Below the pieces are notes generated by a model that had not been told where the DNA came from, ran no database searches, and saw nothing but the letters and a program-made list of their open reading frames with translations. Source: Armatimonadetes bacterium Uphvl-Ar1 (lineage in GTDB: Bacteria; Armatimonadota; Fimbriimonadia; Fimbriimonadales; Fimbriimonadaceae). Taken from it: a stretch of 64,000 nucleotides of DNA. Within the stretch, counting starts at the first letter, position 1; every line of letters starts with the position of its first letter. The translations under genes and the position numbers were made by a program. The stretch spans positions 744,001 to 808,000 of the forward strand of contig CP021423.1 in NCBI GenBank assembly GCA_002162075.1, given 5' to 3'. Below, piece after piece: positions 43,713-52,519 of this stretch.

Positions 43713-44620
43713 TGGTGATGTCGCACGTTCCGGTGATGGCGCGTGAAGTGATGGACATTTTGCCGCTGCGCCCGGGAGCGACGGCGGTTGATGGCACTTT
43801 GGGTTTGGCGGGCCACGGGAAGATGATGTGCGAGCGAATTGCTCCCGGCGGCCTGTTTGTGGGTTTGGACTGGGATGATGAGATGCTTGCCGAGGCGCAG
43901 TCTCGTTTGGGGGATGTTGAAGGGGTTGAAGTTCGACTGTTTCGGACAGATTATCGGTCTTTGCGGAGCAAGTTGGACCTTGCGTGTTCGGAGGCAGGCC
44001 GCGTCCCGGAGGCGGACGCGGTGCTGCTTGATCTGGGTTTGAACAATGCTCAGATTGAGGATGGTGATCGGGGGATTTCTTTTCGGCAGGAGGGTGATCT
44101 TGATATGCGCATGGATCGCTCTAAAGGCGAACCCGCGAGTGCGGTTCTGAATCGAATTTCACCAATCGAACTTGAGAAGGCGTTGTGGAATTTCGGGGAT
44201 GAGCGTTGGGCGAAGCGAATTGCGCAGGTTGTCGTTGATCGGCGCAAAAATCATCCGTTGCGAACGACGGAGGACTTGGTTGATTGCGTTTTGGCGGCGG
44301 TTCCAGCGGCGAAACGGGATAAGCGGATTCATCCCGCTACGAGGACGTTTCAGGCGATTAGGATTTTAGTCAATGGAGAGCTTGATGAGCTTGATGAGGC
44401 TCTCGCTGATGCTGGGCGATGCCTCGCACCGGGTGGCGTGATGGTTATTCTATCTTATCATTCGGGTGAAGACAGAGCGGCAAAAACAGCGATTAAGGAG
44501 CTGGTGAAGGGTGGGGGGTTTGAAGCGATTTACAAAAAACCATTACGACCGCAGGCGGATGAGATTGCGGTGAACGGAAAGGCGCGGAGCGCGATTATGC
44601 GCGCGGTTCGCCGAATTTAA
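43712..44620 (+). CDS. rsmH: 16S rRNA (cytosine(1402)-N(4))-methyltransferase
   Basis: A 302-residue SAM methyltransferase that methylates C1402 in the ribosomal P site. HVPVMAREVMDIL at the start, VDGTLGLAGHGKMM (SAM-binding loop; family consensus DgTlGgGGHs), LLDLGLNNAQIEDGDRGISF (consensus DLGvSSpQld...RGFSF), LDMRMD, RTFQAIRILVNGELDEL and ILSYHSGEDR are all in place. The ATG overlaps the mraZ stop (TGATG). Confidence 0.95.
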   Translation: MVMSHVPVMAREVMDILPLRPGATAVDGTLGLAGHGKMMCERIAPGGLFVGLDWDDEMLAEAQSRLGDVEGVEVRLFRTDYRSLRSKLDLACSEAGRVPEADAVLLDLGLNNAQIEDGDRGISFRQEGDLDMRMDRSKGEPASAVLNRISPIELEKALWNFGDERWAKRIAQVVVDRRKNHPLRTTEDLVDCVLAAVPAAKRDKRIHPATRTFQAIRILVNGELDELDEALADAGRCLAPGGVMVILSYHSGEDRAAKTAIKELVKGGGFEAIYKKPLRPQADEIAVNGKARSAIMRAVRRI

Positions 44621-44635
44621 GGACGAGACAACATC

Positions 44636-45079
44636 ATGAGTGCAGCACCCTACATTACAGTTCGAGAGCGAGTGGCTGAGACCAAGAAATCGGCCCCTCG
44701 AGGACAACGAGTTCGCAAGGCCGAGAGCGTTCGCGTCGTGGCGCAACCAGGGAAGAAGAAATTGCAAGCGAAGAGTGTTTCGGCTTTTGGCTTGTCCACA
44801 ATTGAATTTGCAATGGCACAGGCCGTGACATTCGTTGTATTGGCAGTTGCGACGTTCATGATGTCGGTATTGCTCGGCAACACCATGGGCGAATTTGAGC
44901 GGCGTAAGGCGGTTGATGCTGGCACTAAGGTGAAGGTTGCTGAGGCAGATATGGTGCGTCTTCGCGAACAGTATGACCGTCTGAACAGTGCTTCTGACAT
45001 TGGTGATTGGGCGATGGCGCGTGGTTTCACGCCGGCTTATGGATTGGGGGCAAGTGAAGGATATGTCGCGGCGGATTAA
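44636..45079 (+). CDS. ftsL: FtsL/DivIC-like division protein
   Basis: A 147-residue bitopic protein: basic cytoplasmic tail, transmembrane helix about residues 60-82 (AQAVTFVVLAVATFMMSVLLG), then a heptad-type helix (VKVAEADMVRLREQYDRLNSA) and a short GFTPAYG end. That plan, and the slot between rsmH and the PBP gene, identify it as FtsL, which with FtsQ/DivIB and FtsB/DivIC activates septal synthesis. Sequence conservation in this family is too low for motif proof. The end overlaps the ftsI start by 17 bases. Confidence 0.8.
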   Translation: MSAAPYITVRERVAETKKSAPRGQRVRKAESVRVVAQPGKKKLQAKSVSAFGLSTIEFAMAQAVTFVVLAVATFMMSVLLGNTMGEFERRKAVDAGTKVKVAEADMVRLREQYDRLNSASDIGDWAMARGFTPAYGLGASEGYVAAD

Positions 45080-46820
45080 GAAGTCAGGTGGGCCGTCTAA
45101 GTCGGCGGTGGCGATGACGCGCCCCGTTGGTTGGATGTTGGGGCTTGGGTTTTTGGCGGCGGCTTTGAGCCAGGCCAATGTGCAGGTGGTCAACCGTCGA
45201 ACTGTGATGACGAATGCGCTTGAAAAGGGTCGCTATGAGATCGAGGATGATTTGATGGCTCGCCGTGGCTCTATCTTTTCGAGTGACGGGATGATCATGG
45301 CGCAGAATCAGGATGTTTATCGTTTTCAGTTGTTTTATGATCGACTTCCAAAATCGCCGGGGTTTTTTGCGGAATTGAGTTTGGCGACGGGAATTTCAGT
45401 TGATGACTTGCGCAGACCGGCGATGTTGGGGGAAAAGAAGCGGGCTTGGAAGTCGCCGATTGTCGGAAGTGAGGCGAAAGCGGTTCGGTCGTTGATGCGG
45501 CGGTGGAATGCGGACGGGGTGTCGCTGGAGAAAGTCTTGGTGCGGAGCTATCCTTTGGGGTGGACGGCGAGCGGGATTGTCGGTTTGGTGCGGGCGGACA
45601 AGGCGATCAATGGTCTTGAGAAAAGCTTGGATTCAGAAATGGGGGGTCAGGATGGGGAAGTGCGCGGGTTTATTGACCGAACGGGAGCCTTTATGGCGGT
45701 TGAAGATCACGACTTGCAAAAGCTGGTGCAAGGCAAAGATGTGACTTTGACCATTGATAGTATTTTGCAGAATGAGGCAAGTCTGGCGGTTCGACATGCG
45801 GTGGAGAGTAACAACGCGGAAAGTGGAGCAGCCGTGGCAATTGATCCGAAGACGGGCGATATTTTGGCGATGGCAAACTATCCGACTTTTGATCCTGAGG
45901 GGACGATTCATGACAATGAAGACATGAATGTTGCTTACCGAGCGCTTTTTGAGCCGGGTTCGACATTCAAAGTGATGACGCTGGCCAAGACCCTTGATAT
46001 GGGAGGGTATGGGCAGCATGATCGAATGCAGTGTGGTGGATCGATCACTGTGCCGGGGAAAACGATCAGATGTTCGCACGGTGCGCACGGCGATATTGAT
46101 TGGGAGAAAGCAATTGCGGAGAGTTGCAATGTTGCGGCTTCGCGATGGGCGCAGAAGATCGGAACGGCTGAGATGCGGCAGTTCGTGACTGATTTGGGCT
46201 TGTTGGAAAAACCAAATCTCGGTTTACCATGGGAAATGGCGGGGCGGCACAACGAGAACGATCCGGCCAAGGCGATGCAACTGGCGAATAACGGATTTGG
46301 TCAGGCGATGAATGCGACCCCGGTAGCACTTGCCAGTGCTTATTCGAGTTTGGCAAACGGCGGAATTCGGATGAATCCGCGCCTTCTGTCCAAGGTTGGG
46401 GATCAGGAAACCCCGGTGAAAGAAGCGGGCCGAATATTCTCGGTTGAGACTTCAGAATATGTCCGCGAACTCATGATCGCGACGATTGAGAAAGATTTCG
46501 GAACGGGTAAAGGGTTGCGAATCTCGGGCTATCAGCTGGCGGGCAAGACTGGTACGGCGCAGAAGTTGCAGGGTGGGCGGATGGTCGGCTATGTTTCGAA
46601 CTTCGTTGGGATGGTGCCAGCGCATGACCCTAAGGCAGTGATTTTGGTTATGATTAACGACCCGAAGGGTGGTTCGTATTACGGGGGATCGGTTGCGGGT
46701 CCGGTTTTTGCACGCCTTGCGAAGACGGTGATTCGACGGTACGGAATTGCTCCGGATTCCGAGCGAATTCCCCGAGGGCCGAAGCTCCCGGTGGAAATCT
46801 CGGCGGGTGACGGGCGGTAG
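45063..46820 (+). CDS. ftsI: Septal penicillin-binding protein (FtsI/PBP3 type)
   Basis: A 585-residue class B PBP from ATG 45063 (GAAGGA upstream). One membrane anchor (VGWMLGLGFLAAALSQA), pedestal residues 60-220 including RRGSIFSSDG (consensus RG.I.DRNG), then the transpeptidase domain with SxxK as STFK (about 299-302), SCN (about 352) and KTG in AGKTGTAQK (about 494). No PASTA repeats follow. It cross-links septal peptidoglycan in complex with FtsW, whose gene lies in the same cluster. Confidence 0.95.
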   Translation: MSRRIKKSGGPSKSAVAMTRPVGWMLGLGFLAAALSQANVQVVNRRTVMTNALEKGRYEIEDDLMARRGSIFSSDGMIMAQNQDVYRFQLFYDRLPKSPGFFAELSLATGISVDDLRRPAMLGEKKRAWKSPIVGSEAKAVRSLMRRWNADGVSLEKVLVRSYPLGWTASGIVGLVRADKAINGLEKSLDSEMGGQDGEVRGFIDRTGAFMAVEDHDLQKLVQGKDVTLTIDSILQNEASLAVRHAVESNNAESGAAVAIDPKTGDILAMANYPTFDPEGTIHDNEDMNVAYRALFEPGSTFKVMTLAKTLDMGGYGQHDRMQCGGSITVPGKTIRCSHGAHGDIDWEKAIAESCNVAASRWAQKIGTAEMRQFVTDLGLLEKPNLGLPWEMAGRHNENDPAKAMQLANNGFGQAMNATPVALASAYSSLANGGIRMNPRLLSKVGDQETPVKEAGRIFSVETSEYVRELMIATIEKDFGTGKGLRISGYQLAGKTGTAQKLQGGRMVGYVSNFVGMVPAHDPKAVILVMINDPKGGSYYGGSVAGPVFARLAKTVIRRYGIAPDSERIPRGPKLPVEISAGDGR

Positions 46821-46831
46821 AGTATCCGGTT

Positions 46832-48328
46832 GTGAGTGAGTATCGGATCAGCGAGATTGCATCGGCTTTGGGATTGCTGAAAGCTGAAGTTGTTACTGGG
46901 GCAGATCCGGTTGTAAAGGGCGTTCGCGCTGATTCTCGACTCGTGGAATCGGGGGATATTTATGTGTGTATGCCGAGTGCGAGCCGGGACACCCATCAAT
47001 TTTTGCCGGAGGTTGCTCGTGCAGGGGCGGCTGCAGCGGTGGTTCATTCTCAATCGGTACTGAAATATGCACAGGGGCTTGGATTGGCGGCAATCTGGGT
47101 TGAACCGAGGGGGAGTCGATTCAATTTTGTTGTGGGGCACTTGTGTCGCTTGATTTTTGGCGATCCAAGTCTTAAGATGAGGGTCATTGGTGTTACGGGG
47201 ACAAATGGAAAAACAACGACGGCTTGGTTGATGCGTCAGGCACTGGCGAACTTGGGGCGGAAAGCGGCTTACCTTGGGACGCTGGGCTATCTGGATGACG
47301 ATGGCTTGCGAGAGGGGGCGAATACGACGCCCTTTCCGGTTGAGCTTTGGGGTGTTTTGGCAGATGCGGCGGACGCGGGGGTGACTGATCTGATTTTGGA
47401 GGCGAGTAGTCACGCATTGCAGGAGCGTCGTCTGGCGGGGGTGAGTTTTGATGCAGGAGTCTTTTTGAACCTGACTCAAGATCACTTGGATTTCCATGGT
47501 TCGATGGAGAACTATGCGGCGGCGAAGAAGCTGCTGTTTACAGAATGGGCAGCGTTTAGTGAGAAACCCTATGTTGGCGTGATCAATTGTGAGGATGATC
47601 GGGGATTGGAATGGTTGCGAGAACTGCCGTGTCGAAGCTTGAGCTTTGGTGCGACAGTTGATGCCGATGTTTTGGTTGCGGCACAATCGGTGGGGGTTGA
47701 TCGGATTGAACTTGGGGTTCGACTGGGAGACGAGACGGAAGAAGTGACGGTGCCGCTCGGAGGTGGATTCAATGTTCAGAATTCATCGGCGTGCGTTGCC
47801 ACGTTGGTCGGTTTAGGATATTCGATTACAGAGATCGGAGGGGCGATGAGTTCGGTCGAGCCAGCACCGGGTCGTTTTGAGCCGGTATTGAGCGATACGG
47901 GGGTTTCGGTGATTGTGGACTATGCTCATACTCCGGATGCGTTGGAGCAACTTTTGGGAACCGTGCGTGACCTCGGTGAAGGCCGGGTGATTTGCGTTTT
48001 TGGTTGTGGTGGTGATCGAGACCGGAGTAAGCGCCCCAAGATGGCGGTTGCGGCTTCGGGATTAGCGGACTTTGTATTTGTAACGAATGACAATCCGCGC
48101 ACTGAAGACCCTGAGAAAATTGTTGCGGATGTTTTGGTGGGAATGAGTGGGGAGTTTTCGGTGGAGCTGGATCGTCGGTCGGCGATTTTTGCGGCGGTGG
48201 AGATGGCTCAGCGGGGGGATGTGGTGGTTATTGCGGGGAAAGGGCACGAGGATTATCAGATTATTGGGCGGAAGAAGGAGTGGTTTGATGATCGGGTTGT
48301 GGCGGCGGAGGCTTTGGCAGCGCGGTGA
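46832..48328 (+). CDS. murE: UDP-MurNAc-tripeptide synthetase (meso-diaminopimelate type)
   Basis: A 498-residue Mur ligase starting at GTG 46832. The ATP loop is GVTGTNGKTTTAW (near residue 120), followed by DLILEASSHAL and FLNLTQDHLDFHG. NDNPRTEDP (about residue 419) contains the DNPR motif that marks ligases adding meso-diaminopimelate rather than lysine, so the wall is predicted to be the A1-gamma type. VFGCGGDRDRSKRP and IAGKGHEDYQ are also typical. Unlike its neighbours, it is followed by a 437-base gap carrying dispersed repeats. Confidence 0.96.
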   Translation: MSEYRISEIASALGLLKAEVVTGADPVVKGVRADSRLVESGDIYVCMPSASRDTHQFLPEVARAGAAAAVVHSQSVLKYAQGLGLAAIWVEPRGSRFNFVVGHLCRLIFGDPSLKMRVIGVTGTNGKTTTAWLMRQALANLGRKAAYLGTLGYLDDDGLREGANTTPFPVELWGVLADAADAGVTDLILEASSHALQERRLAGVSFDAGVFLNLTQDHLDFHGSMENYAAAKKLLFTEWAAFSEKPYVGVINCEDDRGLEWLRELPCRSLSFGATVDADVLVAAQSVGVDRIELGVRLGDETEEVTVPLGGGFNVQNSSACVATLVGLGYSITEIGGAMSSVEPAPGRFEPVLSDTGVSVIVDYAHTPDALEQLLGTVRDLGEGRVICVFGCGGDRDRSKRPKMAVAASGLADFVFVTNDNPRTEDPEKIVADVLVGMSGEFSVELDRRSAIFAAVEMAQRGDVVVIAGKGHEDYQIIGRKKEWFDDRVVAAEALAAR

Positions 48329-48374
48329 AGTTTTTTGATTATGCTCACGATGAAGTAAAGAGGTCGTTTGAGGG

Positions 48375-48423
48375 GACAACCCCTCCCGACTCCTTCGGAG
48401 TCACCCCCCCAAGCTTGGGGGGG
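48375..48423. repeat. Dispersed palindromic repeat, type A copy 1
   Basis: Begins GACAACCCCTCCCGAC, then CTCCTTCGGAG, and ends in a perfect 20-base palindrome at 48404-48423 (seven C, AAGCTT, seven G). Copy 2 shares the AACCCCTCCCGAC head and the C-run/G-run tail; a third copy lies between mraY and murD. Confidence 0.7.
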
Positions 48424-48460
48424 AATTTACGAGTTTTTATCGTTCGATCTGATTGCAGGG

Positions 48461-48510
48461 TCAACCCCTCCCGACCCCTTTGGGGCCACCCCCCTCGGCC
48501 TTGGGGGGGG
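48461..48510. repeat. Dispersed palindromic repeat, type A copy 2
   Basis: TCAACCCCTCCCGACCCC head, CTTTGGGGCCA middle, and a C-run/G-run tail (ACCCCCC ... eight G at 48503-48510). The loop of the tail differs from copy 1 (CTCGGCCTT against AAGCTT). Confidence 0.7.
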
Positions 48511-48689
48511 AGTTCGCGATGACCTCACCCCTGACCCTCTTCGATCAAATCGAGGACAGGCTTCTTCGATTTCAAAGGAGAGGAGGCGAGCCACTCAACT
48601 CCTCGTGATCCCTCCACAAGCATGGCGGGGAGAATTTGTCGCATTTGGTTGCAGTAGTGTGAGTCTTGTTCGGGTTTGTCTGGATCCCC

Positions 48690-48710
48690 GCCCCGGTTCA
48701 AGCCCGGGGC
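48690..48710. repeat. GC-rich hairpin upstream of murF
   Basis: GCCCCGG (48690-48696) pairs perfectly with CCGGGGC (48704-48710) around TTCAAGC; an outer TCCCCG/CGGGGA pair (48685 and 48721) may extend it. Possibly a REP-like element. Confidence 0.5.
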
Positions 48711-48765
48711 AGGCTCTTCGCGGGGAAGACGCACCAAGCAGGTGTCGAGGTGTTGGCGGGGATTT

Positions 48766-50118
48766 ATGATGAAATTGAGTGAATTTGCGCGGCGTTGTGG
48801 GGGGAAGATGGTCGGAGACGATGGAGAGATTTTGGGTTTTGCGACTGACTCTCGGGAAGTCAAGCCAGGGTTTTTGTTTATTGCGATTCAGGGGGAGCGT
48901 GTGGACGGACATGACTATGTGCGTTTGGCTCTGGAGAATGGAGCGGTGGGGTGTTTGGTTGAGCGCCGGATTGGGATAACGGAGATTGTTGTTGATTCGG
49001 TGGAGAAGGCTTTGGCGCGGTTTGGTCGGAGTGTGCGGGATGAGTTCTCTGGGCCGGTTGTGGGGATTACCGGGAGCAATGGCAAAACGACGACTAAGGA
49101 GTTTTGCGCGGCAGCCCTGAGTCCCCTTGGGCCAGTTCTGAAAAACGTTGGGAATAAAAACACCCAGTATACGAGTCCACTTTTGTGGGAGGGGTTGAAG
49201 CCGGAGACGGCAAGTGTGGTGGTTGAGATGGGGATGCGAGGGTTTGGTCAGATCGCGCATTTGGTGGAGATTGCCCGGCCGACGATTGCGGTGGTCACGG
49301 TGATTGGGACAGCCCACATTGAGAAGGTAGGGAGTCGCGAAGGAATTTTGCGGGCGAAAAGCGAAATTTTTGCGGGGTTGCCGGAGGGTGGGGTGGGGGT
49401 GGTTTGGCGGGAGGATGACTTTTATGCGGAGCTTGTGGCAAATTGCCCGGCTCGGTGTGTGAGTTTTGGCACGAGTCCGGAGGCGGATGTTCGGGTTTTG
49501 GGCTATCGAAGTGATGATTGGGGACTGTGCACGGTTCGACTTGGGTATGCGGGCGACGAAGCTGAGGTTGAGTTGCCGACTTTTGGGAGGCACCAGGCGA
49601 TGAATGCGGCATGTGCGGTTTTGGTGGCGGTGGAGGCGAGGGTGAATTTTAGTGATGCTGTGGCAGCGTTGGCGGGGGCTGATTTGCCGGGGATGCGATT
49701 GGAAATTGTGAGGCGGGAAGGGGTGACGGTATTGGTTGATACATATAATGCGAGTCCGGACTCGACGGTGGCGGCATTGGAGGCTTTGGCGCAGGGGCCG
49801 GCCCTTGGTCGGCGGATTGCAATTTTGGGGGAAATGAAGGAGCTGGGAGACTTCACGGAGCGGGGGCATCGGCTGGTGGGTTCGGCTTTGGCGCGGGCGA
49901 ATGTGGATTTGGCGATGCTAACCGGGGGGCCAACTCGTTTTATTTATGATGAGGCGCGGGCGGCGGGCATGAAGGCGGAGCAGTTGGTGAATTTGGCGGA
50001 GCTTGATTTGGGGGCAGTGCGGTCGTTTTTAGAGGGGTCGGTGGATGGGGATACGGTTTTGATAAAAGGTTCGCGGGCTTTGGGGTTGGAGTCGGTTTTG
50101 GAGGGTTGGCGTGCGTGA
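48766..50118 (+). CDS. murF: UDP-MurNAc-pentapeptide synthetase (D-Ala-D-Ala adding)
   Basis: A 450-residue Mur ligase from ATG 48766 (GGCGGGGA upstream); the frame opens 30 codons earlier within the repeat region and is not family-like there. GITGSNGKTTTKEF is the ATP loop; NVGNKNTQYTSPL, VVVEMGMRGFGQI and ILGEMKELGD (consensus LGdM.ELG) follow, as does DTYNASPDS, the diagnostic D.YNANPdS segment. It adds D-Ala-D-Ala to the tripeptide. The end overlaps mraY by eight bases. Confidence 0.95.
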   Translation: MMKLSEFARRCGGKMVGDDGEILGFATDSREVKPGFLFIAIQGERVDGHDYVRLALENGAVGCLVERRIGITEIVVDSVEKALARFGRSVRDEFSGPVVGITGSNGKTTTKEFCAAALSPLGPVLKNVGNKNTQYTSPLLWEGLKPETASVVVEMGMRGFGQIAHLVEIARPTIAVVTVIGTAHIEKVGSREGILRAKSEIFAGLPEGGVGVVWREDDFYAELVANCPARCVSFGTSPEADVRVLGYRSDDWGLCTVRLGYAGDEAEVELPTFGRHQAMNAACAVLVAVEARVNFSDAVAALAGADLPGMRLEIVRREGVTVLVDTYNASPDSTVAALEALAQGPALGRRIAILGEMKELGDFTERGHRLVGSALARANVDLAMLTGGPTRFIYDEARAAGMKAEQLVNLAELDLGAVRSFLEGSVDGDTVLIKGSRALGLESVLEGWRA

Positions 50119-51067
50119 TGTTGCTTTGGCGATGTTGGCGTCGCTTTTGGCATCGGCGGTGGCGGCACCATTTGTGTTTAAGATGCTCGTGGCGATGAAA
50201 AGCCGCCAGAATGTGAGTGCGCATTTGGCCGAGCATGCGCATAAACAGGGGACGCCGACGATGGGGGGAATTATTGTTTTGATTGGATTGCTTGCGGGGA
50301 TGGCTTGTACTTGGCGGGCGGAGTATTTGGGGGTTTTGGTTTTGGTTTTGGGATTTGCGGCGGTGGGTTTTGCGGATGATTATTTGGTTCCGAAAATGAA
50401 GCCGGGGAGTCGGGGTTTGCACTGGGCGCCGAAGCTGGGGTTGGAGATCGGGGCGGCGGTGGGGGCGGCGTTCTTGACGGGGTGGAAAGATCCGATTCAG
50501 ATGGGGGTTTTTGTGTTTTTGGTGTTATTTTTGAGCAATGCGTATAACTTTAGTGATGGGCTTGATACTTTGGCGGGGGGATTGGGGGTGATTTTGTGTT
50601 TGGGATACTTTTTGCTAGTGGCGTTTCTTGGAGTTAGGGTGGCAGAGGGTGATTATGATCCCAGTTCAATCATGCCTTTAGCAACGGCTTTAGGAGTTGC
50701 ATTTTTGCCATTCTTGTACTACAATTCTCCCCCGGCGCGAGTCTTTATGGGCGATGTTGGAGCTTTGCCAATCGGGGCGGTCTTTGCATGGATGTCTATG
50801 GGGATATTGTTCGGAGGTTCGGGTGAGCTGAATACGCCGGTGCTTTTGCCAGTGAGCGTAATTCTGCTTGTAATGTTAATCGAAATTGTGCCGGTTCCGA
50901 TCCAGATTTTTTGGGTGAAAGTGTTTAAGAAAAGGGCGTTTAACTTTAAGACTCCGATTCACCATGCGTTTCAGGAGAAGGGTTGGCCGGAGACGCGGAT
51001 TGTGTGGTTGTTCCATGTTGTTCAGGCGGGGCTGGTTGTGTTGGCTTTGGGGTGGTTGTGGTTGTGA
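50111..51067 (+). CDS. mraY: Phospho-N-acetylmuramoyl-pentapeptide transferase
   Basis: A 318-residue integral membrane enzyme with about ten helices that forms lipid I. GTPTMGG (consensus GTPTMGG), FADDYLVPKMKPGSRGL (DD catalytic pair), NAYNFSDGLDTLAGG (consensus NavNLTDGLDGLA) and MGDVGALPIG (Asp pocket) are all present. Compared with E. coli it is about 40 residues shorter at the N-terminus and centre. Starts at a GTG overlapping murF. Confidence 0.95.
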   Translation: MRDVALAMLASLLASAVAAPFVFKMLVAMKSRQNVSAHLAEHAHKQGTPTMGGIIVLIGLLAGMACTWRAEYLGVLVLVLGFAAVGFADDYLVPKMKPGSRGLHWAPKLGLEIGAAVGAAFLTGWKDPIQMGVFVFLVLFLSNAYNFSDGLDTLAGGLGVILCLGYFLLVAFLGVRVAEGDYDPSSIMPLATALGVAFLPFLYYNSPPARVFMGDVGALPIGAVFAWMSMGILFGGSGELNTPVLLPVSVILLVMLIEIVPVPIQIFWVKVFKKRAFNFKTPIHHAFQEKGWPETRIVWLFHVVQAGLVVLALGWLWL

Positions 51068-51080
51068 TTTGTATGAGTGC

Positions 51081-51130
51081 GACAACCCCTCCCGCCCCCC
51101 TGGCCCCCTCCCTCCCTTTTTGAAAAAGGG
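51081..51130. repeat. Dispersed palindromic repeat, type A copy 3
   Basis: GACAACCCCTCCCGCCCCCC head as in copies 1 and 2, but the tail is CCCTTTTT/AAAAAGGG instead of a C/G palindrome. It fills the mraY-murD gap, and the G-rich sequence right after it (GGGGGTGAT) appears to provide the murD ribosome site. Confidence 0.65.
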
Positions 51131-51145
51131 AATGATGGGGGTGAT

Positions 51146-52519
51146 ATGAGTCGGGCCGAATTTATTGGTAAGCGGGTGGCGGTGATTGGTTTGGGGGTGA
51201 GTGGAGTAGCGATGTGTGAGGCGGCGGTTGCGGTGGGGGCAACGCCAGTTGCTTTTGATGAGAAGCCGAGTGATGTTCAGCGAGTGATGGCGGCGGCGGA
51301 TCGGTTGCAAGCACAGGGGATTGAGGTGGTGACGGGGTGGCATGGGGAGTTGGAAGGCGATTTTGACTGGGTTTTGGTGAGTCCGGGTTTGCCGCCAGGT
51401 CACCCGGTGATGGCGGTTTGGGCGGGGAAGATTATGGGGGAGATCGAGTTTGCTTACCGGATTTCGCATGCTCCAATTTTGGCGATCACGGGGACGAATG
51501 GGAAAAGTACGACGACGGTGATGCTCTATAAGTGTTTGCAGGATTTTGGGGCGGTTTTGTGCGGGAATATTGCGGGGAGCGGATACCCTGAGCACGTTTT
51601 GACGGAGGCTGCCCTGAAAACACCGGCGGATGGGGTTTTGGTGGCGGAGATTAGTTCGGCCCAGTTGGAGACGGTGATTGATTGGTGCCCGAGAGTGGCG
51701 ACAATTACGAACATTACGGAAGACCATCAGGATCGGTACGGGAGTTTTGAAAAGTACAAGAACGCCAAGCTGAACATGTTTAGGAACATGGGATATGGGC
51801 AATTTATTGTTCTGAACTTGGACGAAGAGTCGGTGGATCGTGGGTGGGTCAGTTCGGGAGGCTTCGTAGGATTCTGTCCGGAGGGAGGATCGGGGGAAAA
51901 GGCTCAATCCAGAAGGACAGATGATGCGCTTTGGTTCAGCGGAGAGGAAGTCAAGTTTGTTGATTTGCCGTTCATCGGGGAAATGAACTTTGCGAATGCG
52001 ATGACGGCTTGGGAAATGGCTTGTGCTTATGTGGGTGAGCCCGATATGGGGATGTTGCGGCGGTTGTTGGAGTTCCGACCGTTGGAGAATCGGATGGAAC
52101 CGCTGGGCTCTAAGGACGGAGTGCAGGTCGTTAACAATTCGATGTGTACAAATCCGATGGCGGTGGTGAAGAGCTGTGAGAGTTTGCCTCAGAAGTTACA
52201 CTTATTGATGGGTGGAAATACAAAGGAGGGAGATTACTCATCCTTGCAGAAATACTTGCATATAGCGGGCCATAAAGTGTATCTTTACGGGGAAGATTCT
52301 GGGTATTTGAATTCGCTTTTGGGTGGAGGGTATCCGGAATATTCAGATTTGCGGTCGGCGTTCGTGGATGCGGTGTCGGCGGCAGAATTTGGTGAGGTTG
52401 TGTTGCTTGCACCGGGATGTGCAAGTTCGGGGCCTTATGCGAATTTCAAGGAGCGCGGCTCGGCGTTCAAACAAATTGCCAAGGAGTGGCTGGAAGATGA
52501 AGAGATACGGAAATCCTGA
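51146..52519 (+). CDS. murD: UDP-MurNAc-L-alanine:D-glutamate ligase
   Basis: A 457-residue Mur ligase; ATG 51146 gives MSRAEFIGKRVAVIGLGVSG, the start of the N-terminal UDP-binding fold, while the longer frame begins in the repeat. ILAITGTNGKSTTTVM is the ATP loop; NITEDHQDRYGSF matches the family ITpDHLDRH segment, and the C-terminal part has VNNSMCTNPMAVVKS and LLMGGNTKEGDY. Ligates D-glutamate to UDP-MurNAc-L-Ala. The end overlaps ftsW by 23 bases. Confidence 0.93.
   Translation: MSRAEFIGKRVAVIGLGVSGVAMCEAAVAVGATPVAFDEKPSDVQRVMAAADRLQAQGIEVVTGWHGELEGDFDWVLVSPGLPPGHPVMAVWAGKIMGEIEFAYRISHAPILAITGTNGKSTTTVMLYKCLQDFGAVLCGNIAGSGYPEHVLTEAALKTPADGVLVAEISSAQLETVIDWCPRVATITNITEDHQDRYGSFEKYKNAKLNMFRNMGYGQFIVLNLDEESVDRGWVSSGGFVGFCPEGGSGEKAQSRRTDDALWFSGEEVKFVDLPFIGEMNFANAMTAWEMACAYVGEPDMGMLRRLLEFRPLENRMEPLGSKDGVQVVNNSMCTNPMAVVKSCESLPQKLHLLMGGNTKEGDYSSLQKYLHIAGHKVYLYGEDSGYLNSLLGGGYPEYSDLRSAFVDAVSAAEFGEVVLLAPGCASSGPYANFKERGSAFKQIAKEWLEDEEIRKS

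Larger units (their letters stand above)
48329..48765. other. 437-base repeat-rich gap between murE and murF
   Basis: No convincing gene. It holds two copies of a C/G-rich palindromic element (48375-48423 and 48461-48510), a type B repeat start (48521-48540, GACCTCACCC) and a GC-rich hairpin (48690-48710). The gap interrupts an otherwise tightly packed cluster, so it is probably an insertion of mobile-type repeats. A nearly continuous frame (48368-48769) is C/P-rich and looks like read-through of the repeats. Confidence 0.6.

Noticed and set aside
48690..48710. Hairpin with TTCAAGC loop resembles a tRNA T-arm.
   Set aside because: No acceptor stem, D-arm or anticodon arm can be formed around it; the element belongs to a repeat-rich gap.
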